A stretch of DNA of 64,000 nucleotides from Prionace glauca (lineage: Eukaryota > Chordata > Chondrichthyes > Carcharhiniformes > Carcharhinidae): assembly GCA_037974335.1 (NCBI GenBank), contig CM075760.1:35287609-35351608 (forward strand). Reading direction: 5' to 3'. A program made the position numbers and the translations under genes. A model generated the notes under the pieces. It was not told the origin of the DNA. It worked only from the letters and a program-made list of their open reading frames with translations, and ran no database searches. Shown one piece after another: positions 44,735 to 54,541 of this stretch (positions within the stretch are counted from its first letter, which is position 1; each line of letters starts with the position of its first letter).

Positions 44735-45090
44735 CCAGGGACCATAAGATATAGGAGCAAAATTATGCCACTTGCCCACTGCTCCACCATTCAATCATGG
44801 TTGTTTTTTTTTCCTTATACCCATTCTCCTGCCTTTTCCCCATAATCCCTGGTCCCCTTATTAATCATGAACCTACCTACCTCTGTCTGAGAGACTCTCA
44901 ATGGCCGGGCCTCCAGAGCCTTCTGTGGCAAAGTGTTCCACAGATTCACCACTCTCTGGCTGCAGAAATTCCTCCTCATCTTTGTTATAATGGACTGTCC
45001 CTTTAGTCCGACGTTGTTCCCTCTGATTCTACTTTTTTCTCCTAGTGGAAACACTAGTGGGAGGCCTGGTATCAACAGCTCCTCCACTCA
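44735..45090 (-). repeat. CR1-clade LINE 3' fragment
   Basis: The minus strand reads FPLGEKSRIRGNNV and RRNFCSQRVVNLWNTLPQKALE, the C-terminus of CR1 ORF2, with the tail toward 44735. 5' truncated. Confidence 0.75.
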
Positions 45091-45239
45091 TGGAGGGGAC
45101 AGAGGACTCGAAATTGGTTACTGACGACGGGCGGGAAGAGGATCAAACGTTGGAAGGTTCATCGAGGCCTCACTCGCCAGAGAGGCTCTTTAAACTGTCT
45201 CAGTCACCAGGCATCAACTCCTAGCAGAATGTCACTCCC

Positions 45240-45607
45240 CCTGCTGTATTATATTGTAAATATGCTGTGGATTCTGCATCAAGCCTGTGTGAAGTGAATA
45301 GAGACAAATGCACAATTGTTTGCAGATGGACTGGGAGTGGAGATAGGGGGCTGTTATTTACAGGAGAGGAGTGTTGTATATATGTTGGGGCATTCCTTTC
45401 AGGGAACGGGTCATGTGACCTCAGGTGCGGGGTGAGCTGCTGGATTCTCCCAGATTGGGCAGTCAATATTTGGAGTGTTGTGTGAACAGATGGAATAAAT
45501 CGTTGTGTTCCCTGACGCCTGACTGTGGAGTCGATATTGAAGACAATCCTCAGCACCACTGGACATAAACAAACGGTCTCGGACCCAGTGCTTCACAACT
45601 CTAACAG
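45240..45607 (+). mobile_element. Possible LTR fossil
   Basis: AATAAA at about 45494 is followed by roughly 110 bp ending 'cacaactctaaca'. Together with an AT-rich left part ('ctgtattatattgtaaatat') this resembles a gypsy-type LTR, but the left boundary is uncertain and no target duplication or internal region is seen. Confidence 0.3.
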
Positions 45608-45617
45608 TGGCTTGAAT

Positions 45618-45905
45618 CCTCTTTGTGCCCCTCTCACACTCTCCTCAAGGTGTTGACTCTTTGTTCCGGTGTCCCAGTGTTTCCTTCTCACACTCTCCAC
45701 AAGGTGCTCACTGTCAATCCCAGTGTCCCAGTTTCCCCCCTCTCACACTCACCAGAAGGTGCTGACTCACTGTCCCAGTGTCCCACTGTCCCCCCTCACA
45801 CTCTCCTCAAGGTGCTGACTGTCTGTCTCAGTGTCCCAGTTTCGCCCCTTTCACACTCTTCTCAAGGTGCTGTCTGTCTGCCCCAGTGTCTCCCTCTCAC
45901 ACTCT
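45618..45905 (+). repeat. ~55-bp tandem repeat, about five units
   Basis: Unit type 'ctctcacactctcctcaagg' plus 'tgctgactgtctgtcccagt' and 'gtcccagtttcccc', repeated from about 45627 to 45900 with moderate divergence. Confidence 0.85.
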
Positions 45906-46100
45906 GTTTGGGGGAGGTGAAGGTAAGAATTGAAGGATGTGAATGATGTAATTGATGACTGTGAGGGATGGATAGAAACTTTGGGGATTCTGTCGGTGGA
46001 TTCATTGTGAACGTTGAAATCTGAATAAACTGAGACACCAGATGGAAAAGCCATAGTTTCTCCATGCATTTTAGATTAAAGAAAGCACTACTATACATGT

Positions 46101-46155
46101 GCCCGGCTAGCTCAGTCGGTAGAGCATGAGACTCTTAATCTCAGGGTCGTGGGCG
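46101..46155 (+). pseudogene. tRNA-Lys(CTT) lacking the T arm
   Basis: The first 53 nt match tRNA-Lys from the acceptor strand (gcccggctagctcagtcggt) through the anticodon arm (ctCTTaa) to the variable loop. Compared with the standard 73-nt gene, 18 nt covering the T arm and 3' acceptor are missing, so GTGGG runs straight into the final CG. The gap lies between two TGGG direct repeats of the parental gene. A pol III terminator, TTTT at 46162-46165, remains. It could not fold as a normal tRNA. Confidence 0.9.
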
Positions 46156-46670
46156 TCGTTCTTTTCAGACTTTGACTCATTCCTAGGTGAATTCCAGATC
46201 TCCGTTCCTCCAGAAGTGTCACGGCTCAAACCGAGTTCCTTTCTCATTTCTACGTTGCTCATCTCACAGTTGTGAATGAAAACTGCCTCCAGATAACTGG
46301 AAGGCGGTACCTTTAGCTCTGAACTCATCGAGAGGTTTTGTTCTCATTTATTATGACGTTTAAACCCAGATCTGAGAGATTGTGTCAGAGCAAACAACAA
46401 TCATCTCCATTGTAATTCAATCACTTCAGCCTTCCATCCTATCAAAAGACTATTAGTACTTTCCTCCACTCCCTCTCTATTTTCCTTGACTCTGTACTTG
46501 TCTGTAAACCATTAAATCATCAATTTCTTCCAGTTAGGGTCAAAGGTCAGCAACCTGTATCATTCCCTCTCTTTCCCTCCACAGAAACTGTTGAAACTGA
46601 TGAATCTTCCAGCATTTTCCGTTTTGAGGTGGGATTTGCAGCAACTACAATTCCTTCTTTTCGATCACAG
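46156..46670. other. Intergenic, nothing recognised
   Basis: No gene or repeat identified between the tRNA-Lys remnant and the CR1 copy. Confidence 0.4.
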
Positions 46671-46671
46671 T

Positions 46672-47255
46672 GGATCACTTTTCTCTGACCGAACAGCTGG
46701 AGTACTGTGTGCAGTTTTGGGCGCCGTACTTACGCAAGGATATTTTGGCCTTGGAGGGAGTGCAGAGGAGGCTGATACCGGAGTTGAGGGGGTTGAACTA
46801 TGAGGAGAGGCTGAATAAACTAGGCTTGTACTCGTTGGAGTTTAGAAGAATGAGGGGAGATCTCATTGAGACGTATAAGGTGATGAATGGGATGGATAGG
46901 ATAGAGGTGGAGAGACTCTTCCCGCTCAAAGAAGACAGTAGGACGAGGGGGCACAGCCTCAAGATAAAGGGGAGGCGGTTTAGAACGGAGTTGAGGAGGA
47001 ACTTCTTCACTCAAAGGGTGGTGAATCTCTGGAATTCTCTGCCCGTTGAAGTGGTGGAGGCTGCCTCGCTAAATATTTTTAAGAAACGGGTTGATGGGTT
47101 TTTGATAAGAGAGGGGATTAAGGGTTATGGGGAGAGGGCGGGAAGGTGGAATTGAGCCACGACAGATCAGCCATGATCTTATTGAATGGCGGGGCAGGCT
47201 CGAAGGGCTAGATGGCCTACTCCTGCTCCTATTTCTTATGTTCTTATGCTCTTAT
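46672..47255 (+). mobile_element. CR1-clade LINE 3' end, well preserved
   Basis: Open from EQLEYCVQFWAPYLRKDILA through GLNYEERLNKLGLYSLEFRR and VNLWNSLPVEVVEAASLNIF to a stop at 47153-47155 after AGRWN. The tail 'gggctagatggcctactcct' and (ttcttatg)-type repeats run to 47255. It is 5' truncated at the RT C-terminus and still open, so fairly young. Confidence 0.85.
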
Positions 47256-47707
47256 TAACCATAACTTTCTAAATAGTTAAATGGCTGAGGTTTTAAATAA
47301 TAAGTGCCCCAAATATGTCACCCTGTCTGGCATGAAATGAAACAAAATGAAAATTATTAATTATGTCACAAAATACTGCTACCACAATATAGATTTCATT
47401 GTCAGCATTTGTTGTTTATCCCAATTTCCCACTGAACTAACTATGTTGTTGGGCCATTTCAGAGGGCAGTTTAGACTCAATTACATTGTCTTACATTCTG
47501 TCTCCAGAGAAGCCGTCATGCCTGGTGAGATTTTCCAGCATTTTAAGATGTTCTTTTAAGTTTCAGCATCTGCTGTAATTTGCTGTTGGCTGAACGAGTC
47601 ATTCCTGTTCTATCAAAACATGAGTTTCTTTTTCCTCGACAAACCTTTCTTGAGCATTTGAAAAACGCTGCAATGTATCGGTCAGATTAAAGTTGCTGCT
47701 CGCACCT

Positions 47708-47779
47708 TCCCTGGTGGTCTAGTGGTTAGGATTCGGCGCTCTCACCGCCGCGCCCCGGGTTCGATTCCCGGTCAGGGAA
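47708..47779 (+). tRNA. tRNA-Glu(CTC)
   Basis: 72 nt. Acceptor TCCCTGG pairs with TCAGGGA; anticodon stem CGGCG/CGCCG with loop CTCTCAC and anticodon CTC at 47741-47743; T arm CCGGG-TTCGATT-CCCGG. A and B boxes are intact. Terminator TTTT at 47786-47789. One variable-loop change from the common vertebrate gene. Likely functional. Confidence 0.95.
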
Positions 47780-47789
47780 TACAGGTTTT

Positions 47790-48497
47790 GTTGCTGCCGA
47801 TCAGCCCAAGATTTAGCAGGGTCTGGAATTCCTTCCTGATGGAAAACAGGAGCGATCATTGTGTCAGTTTGAACCAGCTGGAGAAACAAAATAAACCCAT
47901 TGGCCCAATCCCGGCAATTTATATTAACATTCCACTTGCTGCTTTCTCCAGTCAAACTGAATAATAATACATTCTACTCCACTACATTTCACTGCAGCTC
48001 ACCACACTCAAAGATCATTCGCAGCCTTTGCCTCTTCTCTCGCTTCTTGTGGGAAATCTGCTGAACAACATGAGCTTTTCACAGTTCTGCTGTGATATCT
48101 GAGATTTGTATCTCACTGATCATCATTACTGTCTCCATTGCTTCATCCCAGGTCACTGTCACTACAGATATAGTCACACAGTCATTCTATCATCTGCAGC
48201 AAATGATATTCCCTTCCTTTGCTTTCAGATACATTCACCTCCAGAAACTGATTACATGGTGAGTATAATGTTCTGTTTAGCTGACAGTTTATCATCAATC
48301 CCGTTCCAGAATGGAGTAGCACCGTGTCAAAGTGGGTGGGAGTTGGTGACTCCACCAGTTCTGAAACCTCACTGAACCCCCGCGTATTTAACCCCGCCCT
48401 CTCACCCTCCATCGCTCCAACTCCTTGATAAATGTCACTATTAAAACTAATGATGGTGAATTAAAGACGTGGAATCGAGATTAATAAATGGTGTTGG
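47790..48497. other. Intergenic, no firm gene
   Basis: No gene assigned. A 30-nt exon-like stretch at 48229-48258 between TTTGCTTTCAG and GTGAGTATAA is noted as a finding only. Confidence 0.35.
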
Positions 48498-48605
48498 GAA
48501 GCGGCCGGGGGTGGGAGTTTGGAGTTTGTGGAGGGTGGAGGTGGAGGGTGGGAGGGAGGCGCTGGGGGCGTGGAGTGAGGGCGGGGGGCGGTGCGGAGGG
48601 CATGG
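48498..48605 (+). repeat. G-rich tract
   Basis: Plus-strand GGGG/GGG runs every few bases ('ggtggaggtggagggtggga', 'gggcggggggcggtg'). G-quadruplex-prone and isolated in ordinary DNA. Confidence 0.7.
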
Positions 48606-49669
48606 GAAATTGTGATGGATACTGAGATGATAATGTCCATGAAATATTAGCTCCAAACTCCCATTGAGTTACATTCAGAGTCAGATTGCAGCTCGGAACA
48701 GAAAATTGGATTGTCTGCGATTACACTGAATAAAATCCCGTGTCAGCATTCGACAGTGAGATTGGTATAATGAGCTAATAACTAAATTCAGTGCACAGTT
48801 AGTCATTTTGAGACTCTCATGCAATTTACAGTGTGTGTTATAGATCAGAGTAGGGCTCGAATCGTGCTGAAGTCAGAAATTATAATAAGCAACTACATTT
48901 TAAATATACACAAAACATATTACAGAGGCAGCGTTCGGCTGGATTTCTAAACGGACTCAGTAAAGAAAAAAAAATGAGCACCGAGGAATGGAAAATCCAG
49001 CGAAAAAGAGACGTGTCCAATTATAATGAAATATTATTTGATAATGTCTGGACGATAAAATAGACAAATCTTTAAATCATTAAAATGTAAGTTTATACAA
49101 TAATTAGCTGGTAATCGACATGTTCACTAGCCGGAAGGTAAATATGAATGCAAGTATTAAATTCATTATCCTTTGGCCAGATTTCCCTGTGAATTTTACT
49201 GACAGAGATATTAATGCTATTGCTTTACTAATTGTTCCCTTTCTATGGAAACAGGGAAATAAATTTTCCTCAAACCTGCTGCACGGTCTTGTGATTAAAA
49301 TGATACAACACCACCATCTGCTGGCCGCCCACAGAAACTGCAGGCGCTGGGGCTTGTGAGTCTGCGAACCGGTTACTGAAATATGAATATTGAACGATAT
49401 TGTCCGAGATTGGAGTTTGTAGAAGGATCTCGGCTGGCGTATTCGCCCTTTTTATAACCAGGCACCGCAGATAAACCGTGTTCTTCATTTCCCATTGGGA
49501 GATAATGTCTGGAGATTGAATTTGGGATTATTTGAAACTTCAAATTGTACATTCGATACAGTTATCAGACGTAAATCAAATTCAGAATCTTTCTGGATAA
49601 ACATTGCTGCCCTCTGCAATTCGTTTGTCAGACATTTTCACGGTTTAGTCTTAAAAAAGGCACAAAGAA
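48606..49669. other. Intergenic, nothing recognised
   Basis: AT-rich DNA with no gene or clear repeat. Confidence 0.4.
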
Positions 49670-49679
49670 TCAGACATTT

Positions 49680-49737
49680 ACAGGGATACACACACACATA
49701 CACACACACACATACACACACACACACACACACAGGT
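49680..49737. repeat. CA microsatellite
   Basis: (CA)n with a few TA interruptions. Confidence 0.9.
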
Positions 49738-49997
49738 ATTGGAGCCTACAGAGATACAGGGGGGCATACACAGATTCAGGGACACATGTCGATGTAGGGG
49801 CACACTAGATTCAGACGCAGACATATAGAGATCCCGGTAACTCGAAAGATACAAGGGCACACACAGTATCAGAGGTATATACAATGTCTCAGCTTGTACA
49901 CTGCCAAACTCTCTCTCGTAGTTCCAGACTTTTCAATGAGTTGATGCAGGCAATTGTTTGCCCGTGAATGCTGATAGTGAGAAAAATAGCAAAAATC

Positions 49998-50014
49998 CGT
50001 CCCTGGATGGTCTC

Positions 50015-50050
<36 letters not shown>

Positions 50051-50071
50051 GACCAATTGCGCCACAGAGAC
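49998..50071 (-). tRNA. tRNA-Asn(GTT)
   Basis: 74 nt on the minus strand. Acceptor GTCTCTG/CAGGGAC pairs with one G-U; anticodon loop CTGTTAA with anticodon GTT (plus-strand 50035-50037); T arm GGTGG-TTCGAGA-CCATC closes with one G-U. Terminator TTTTT on the minus strand (49991-49995). Two small differences from the usual vertebrate gene. Likely functional. Confidence 0.93.
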
Positions 50072-50504
50072 TGAGACAGCAGCAGTTAAATATATTCTAA
50101 ACTAGTGTGTCAATGACCACAATTCTATTTCTGAAAACCTGTTCCAGAACTGCAGCATGACCGCTCTGTTTACAATTCTATACAAGTCTCTTTAGTTCCG
50201 TTGATCCTGCAGCACTGCTGTAGTGTGTTGGTTATTCCTTATTCCTATGAAAGGGCAGGTAAAATGAATCCATGTTTCTTATCACAGGCAGGAATTCAAC
50301 GGGAGGGAAGGGAACTGACCACCCGGAGCCCAAAGATCCAACACTTGCCACTCAATCATCAATAACACCACTCACAACTGCACCTCCTTCCGAATATTGT
50401 GATCTATTTCTCTTCAGGATTCAGTTCCAAGACTTAATGTTTCCCCACAACTCTGATAGGAGACTCGCTTCAATATACAGAGTGAACGGAGAAAGAAGAA
50501 GCTT

Positions 50505-50575
50505 TGCATTGGCCGGGAATCGAACCCGGGCCTCCCGCGTGGCAGGTGAGACTTCTACCACTGAACCACCAATGC
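50505..50575 (-). tRNA. tRNA-Gly(GCC)
   Basis: 71 nt on the minus strand. Acceptor GCATTGG/CCAATGC, T arm CCGGG-TTCGATT-CCCGG, anticodon GCC (plus-strand 50541-50543). Two changes from the common gene, one placing an A opposite C in the anticodon stem (TCTCAC rather than TCTCGC). The downstream run of T is weak (TTTC). Could be functional or an early pseudogene. Confidence 0.88.
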
Positions 50576-51036
50576 TGCTCTTACTAGTGCTACCCCCACA
50601 TGCTCTCTCTTCCTTCACACTCAGCAGCATTGTAATTTTCTTACTTTATCCTTTCATTCCCCAAATGCCCACAAATGCTCTCACTCAAATCTCACACGCA
50701 ACATCGCACATGCCTCTCATGCTGTTAACACCTTCCTTTCATTCACAACCGCATCTCAAACTTTCAACCTTCCTCCGAAACACAAACTTTCTGCAACAGT
50801 CCCCCTCTCACACAGCCTCATTCTCCCAAATATGCCTCTGCTTTCACCACATCAGTCTAAACACGCTTAAAACTTGTTCAAATTATTTGCACACTATTTC
50901 TTACACTCAACTCATATCACGACAATACACATCATGCCATTCTGCAAAAGCTTTAAGTTGCTACATTTCTTCAAAGCTGGTACCCAGTGCGACACCAGGC
51001 CAAACTTTCACTTTCAACACTTGATAACACCTGTAT
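50576..51036. other. C/A-rich intergenic stretch
   Basis: Strikingly G-poor on the plus strand ('ctttcattcacaaccgcatc'), no repeat unit and no gene recognised. The long open frame across it follows from composition and starts within the tRNA-Gly region. Confidence 0.4.
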
Positions 51037-51165
51037 AGGGTTACAAGTTAGCTCGGAATGAGTTAAAAATAGGGCTTAGGAGAGATAGTAGGAGGCATGA
51101 GAAGTCCTTGCCAAGTTGGATAAAGGAAAACCCCAAAGCTTTTTACTCTTACGTTAAAAAATGCA
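51037..51165 (+). repeat. CR1 ORF2 internal fragment
   Basis: Translates as YKLARNELKIGLRRDSRRHE then SLPSWIKENPKAFYSYVKK, matching the SRRELKRGIRR...RIKENPKAFYSYIRGK linker of the 29-kb LINE. An isolated fragment. Confidence 0.7.
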
Positions 51166-51617
51166 TTAAAGCTTCACATATCGAGGCCAGTCTGCGACAT
51201 CTGAAAGCAATGAATCCTAACAACGAGACCACCAGGATCCCATCTGCCTGATTCTCCCAGATACTGGTTGCAGGAATGTGCACAGCGTCAGTTGTCCGCA
51301 CTCACACACTCCTTCCTGTCTGTTAAGATTTGAAATTGTTTATATTTTCACATTGGCTTCCAGTGTGATGAAATCAGAGCTGTGATAAGCTGATGATGTT
51401 CAGTGGATTTACTGCAGTAAGGTTTATGTCAGTTCGATGCAAACATTGGTATTTCACTGTGGTCAGTTACAGTGAAATTTAATGCAGTGTTAGGGAACCT
51501 ACTCATTTTTACAGGAGGAACCATCAAGGGTAATGTAAATATGAATTGTGCAATGGGACTGATATTTCTCCCTGCTGTTCAAATTGGCACAAGTATTGAC
51601 CACGATTTTCAGATTGT

Positions 51618-51689
51618 CACTCTGTGGTGTAATAGTGAGCACTCTGGAGTTTAAATCCAGCGATCTGAGTTCAAATCTCGGCGGAGCCT
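51618..51689 (+). tRNA. tRNA-Gln-like gene with TTA anticodon
   Basis: 72 nt, matching tRNA-Gln across the D arm (tggtgtaatagtgagca), anticodon stem CTGGA/TCCAG and T arm (ctgag-ttcaaat-ctcgg). The anticodon loop is GTTTAAA, anticodon TTA at 51651-51653, where Gln genes have CTG or TTG; UUA would read the stop codon UAA. The acceptor stem pairs at only 5 of 7 positions, and a D-loop G is replaced. TTTT at 51692-51695 terminates. Probably a tRNA-derived pseudogene, but anticodon arm, T arm and terminator survive. Confidence 0.75.
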
Positions 51690-51959
51690 TGTTTTAATTT
51701 GCAAATACAGATGATGGATTGGCTGAAGGACGTTTCATTTAAATTTATCACCAAGTCCTAATCGAGAGGAGAATTTGCCAGCCCATTCAGCTGCTGTTAC
51801 TCAATTCAAGGGCAATTAGGGATGATAGGAAATGAATAAAGACAATCTCAATAATGGACCTTTTCCTCACAAGTAAAAGCAAACTTTCTGACAGTTCTTG
51901 TGCTTGAAACTTTCGAAACATCGAGCTAATATGTAACAACTATCCTAATGTTCGCATGT

Positions 51960-52032
51960 GGGCCAGTGGAGCTATGGATAAAGCGTCTGACTACGGATCA
52001 GAAGATTCCAGGTTCAACTCCTGGTTGGCTCA
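51960..52032 (+). tRNA. tRNA-Arg(ACG)
   Basis: 73 nt. Acceptor GGGCCAG/TTGGCTC pairs with G-U wobble; anticodon loop CTACGGA with anticodon ACG at 51993-51995; T arm CCAGG-TTCAACT-CCTGG. D-arm changes (gtggagc, aaagcg) and a changed B-box base, with no clear TTTT terminator, suggest weak expression or early decay. Confidence 0.8.
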
Positions 52033-52679
52033 GCACAAACCGATAAAAGATGTTCACAAATTCCGTTACTTTCGATGAAAAAGTTATTTAATAGCTTTAT
52101 GCTTATTCAGACAAATGTTGGCAAGCATATTTGCAGCTTCTCTGGAGAAAGTAATGTTAGGAGATTGCTAATGAAGAGCAACCGACTATTTTAAGTTATT
52201 TTTTTCTGGGAACAAAGTCATTTAATAAGATTAGGATATTAAATAAATGCTAACCGCAAATACATTTTGGACAAAATTAAACATGTCTTAGAGAATTTAC
52301 ACAATTTTGTCAATTTCTTCATAAAATTCAGCATTTCTGATTTTGGAGAAAGCATTTCAAGCTGAGGTCAGAGCAAAGATAATATGACTGTAACATCGAG
52401 ATTCTGATAATATTCAGCACCAAACTGGAATCATACAGACTTCCCTCACCCTAGCATGTTTCAGATGGTGATTAACTATGTTAGTCTGCACCTAAACTTA
52501 TTAAATTGTCTTGTAGACTCGATGACTTGCTGATACGTGCAGGTGTCAAAATAGGAAAGTTTCTTTCCTGGCAATGCATCAAACAAATTAATAACTTCTT
52601 ATTTGACACAAAGCATTTGAGGCCGAGGCCAGAGCGAAGATACTATGGGTGTAACATCGAGATTCAGATAATGTTCAGG
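52033..52679. other. Intergenic, nothing recognised
   Basis: AT-rich; no gene. A short direct similarity ('aggtcagagcaaagataata' at about 52364, and 'aggccagagcgaagatacta' at about 52624) suggests a local duplication. Confidence 0.4.
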
Positions 52680-52982
52680 AACAAAATGGCCCGGCCGATG
52701 AAGGCATGCTTTAAGGTGCGAGGGGCAAGGTTTAAAGGAGATGGACATGGCAGATTGTTTGCATAGAGAGTAGTGGGTTCCTGGAACTCGCTGCCGGGGA
52801 GACATAGTAGAAGCGGATGGTGTTGTGACTTTTAAGTCAGTTGACAAGTACATGAATAGGATGGGAATAGAGGGATATGGTCCCGGAAGGATAGGGGGTT
52901 TTAGTTAAGTCGGGCAGCATCGTCAGTGAAGGTTTGAAGGGCCGAAGGGCATGTTCCTGTGCTGTAATTTTCTTTGTTCTTT
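52680..52982 (+). repeat. CR1-clade LINE 3' end
   Basis: 'tttaaggtgcgaggggcaag' then 'gtgggttcctggaactcgct', 'atgaataggatgggaataga' and the tail 'gggccgaagggcatgttcct' with ttctttgttctttg. 5' truncated. Confidence 0.8.
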
Positions 52983-53389
52983 GTACTGCCGTTTTTCTTT
53001 CCCCAAAACTGAGCTTCAGACCCTGTAGCTCTATATTTAACCACTCCATCTCTGACATCTCACAACCCTGTGAGATGTCTGTACTGATCTTATTGTGGCA
53101 TCATGAGCGTTCCACATACAACATGACTTGTATCTATAAATTCTCATCTTGAATATTTCAACTGAAATTTCAGGGCGAGCAGAGCTTTTTGAGCAGAATG
53201 GCCCAGATTCCCACCATCTTTAAGCGAACAAGTTGTTTCTGATTTCCCTACAGAGGTTGTCTATTAAACAATGACTGAACACAGGGGGTGAATGGGAGAA
53301 GCTGAAGTTTCCAGTTGAAGAGGTTCCCAGTGTCTCTGAGCAGCTGAACTGGGGAAACCTTTGGGCAGAGACTGCGCTGCTGCTATTTC

Positions 53390-53800
53390 CCTTCCTGACC
53401 ACCGGGGGTCGTTGTAACACGTCAGGGCGCTGCTCCGCCCAGTGTCACCTCTTGCCCACTCCGGCCCGGCCGCTGCTCGTTGGCGGAACATCCGGGTCCT
53501 GTAGAGAGGCGGGGCCAGCCGCCATATTGCTGTGACGTCACCATCAGCCCCTCCCCCCCGTCGAGGAAAAAGCGACGGTTCAGAAATGTAGAAAGTGAGA
53601 GAAATTCCCACCCGGAAATCCCGCCCGGAGCGGAATTAAAATTAAATAAAATACATATTTTTATAAAGAGGCAGGTGGCGGAACCGCGCATGTGCTGTAG
53701 TATTTTCCCAGAGCGCACCGCGCGGGTGTGATTGAAAAAAAGACGCAATAAAAACAGAAACGATTTTCCCGAATGGAGAAGGAACCGAAAGTCTGACGGG
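53390..53800. promoter_or_regulatory. CpG-rich promoter-like island
   Basis: GC-rich, CpG-dense block in AT-rich surroundings. It contains a perfect CRE (tgacgtca at about 53532), ETS-type sites (acatccggg), a YY1-type 'gccgccatattg' (about 53519) and GC boxes (gaggcggggcc). This suggests a housekeeping-type promoter, perhaps bidirectional; the gene it serves was not identified in the window. Confidence 0.55.
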
Positions 53801-53911
53801 TGAGGATTTGAATAATAATCATCAAGATTCAAAATATTAAAAGATTAAAATGGAACTGCCTGGACGCATGTGCAGGACGGGAATTCCCCCAGAGTACAGC
53901 GCGTGCGACGC

Positions 53912-54043
53912 CGTCTCCCCTGGCAACGCAACATGGCCGCTGGCCGTCTCCCCTGGCAACGCAACATGGCCTCCGGCCGTCTCCCCTGGCAACGCAAGAT
54001 GGCCGCTGGCCGTCTCCCCAGGCAACGCAAGATGGCCGTCGGC
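53912..54043. repeat. Four-copy 33-bp GC-rich array
   Basis: Units start at 53912, 53945, 53978 and 54011, each exactly 33 bp: 'cgtctcccctggcaacgcaa' plus 'catggccgctggc' and variants. Each carries a cctggcaac block (RFX half-site-like) and aacatgg/aagatgg (YY1 core in reverse). As 33 is divisible by three, frames on both strands stay open and give 11-residue repeats (VSPGNATWPLA); this does not prove coding. Confidence 0.9.
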
Positions 54044-54279
54044 GGTGAGTGATTGTGGCGCAGGCGCAGTGAAGTCTGCCTGCAGCCCATTGTCCAGATT
54101 GCCCCCCAGTGGATGTGGTGGGGATGGTGCAGCAGATGGAGCAACAATCCCAGTTTCAATGGGGGGAGAGAAGCTGCAATGCTGCTCCCTGTTGTTCACT
54201 CCTGTCCCCAGTCTCAGCATTGCAGAGTGTTTAAACAAGAGGGTGCAATGTCACAGCAGCACCTTGACCTGCAGTTTAG

Positions 54280-54541
54280 TTTTATTTATTAGTATCACGA
54301 ATAATTAGGCTTACATTCACACTGCAATGCAATTCCTGTGAAAATTCCCGAATCGCCACATTCCTGTTCGGAAACACTGATGGAGAATTTAGCATGGCCA
54401 ATGCATGTAACCAGCACGTCTTTTAGACTGCTGGAGGAAAGCAGAGCACGTGGAGGAAACCTGTGCAGGCATGGGGAGAATGTGCAAACTCTACACAGAT
54501 AGTGACCCAAGCTGGGAATCAAGTTTAGGGCCCTAGCGCTT
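54280..54541 (-). mobile_element. HE1-like SINE, interrupted by LINE
   Basis: Reverse-oriented SINE from 'cttacattcacactgcaatg' through 'gagaatttagcatggccaat' to 'aagctgggaatcaagtttag'. Its last part, 'tgctaaccaccgtgccactg', resumes at 55188-55210 beyond a CR1 LINE insertion. Confidence 0.8.

Noticed and set aside
45240-45607. Calling a definite LTR element
   Set aside because: Left boundary, terminal repeat and target duplication could not be established, so it is kept only as a low-confidence candidate.
50272-51024. 250-codon plus-strand frame
   Set aside because: It runs through the tRNA-Gly gene in antisense and then a G-poor tract; composition explains the lack of stops.
53837-54308. 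Frames with 11-residue repeats (VSPGNATWPLA type) on both strands
   Set aside because: The 33-bp array keeps any frame open; no supporting splice sites or homologue recognised, so it is not called as a gene.
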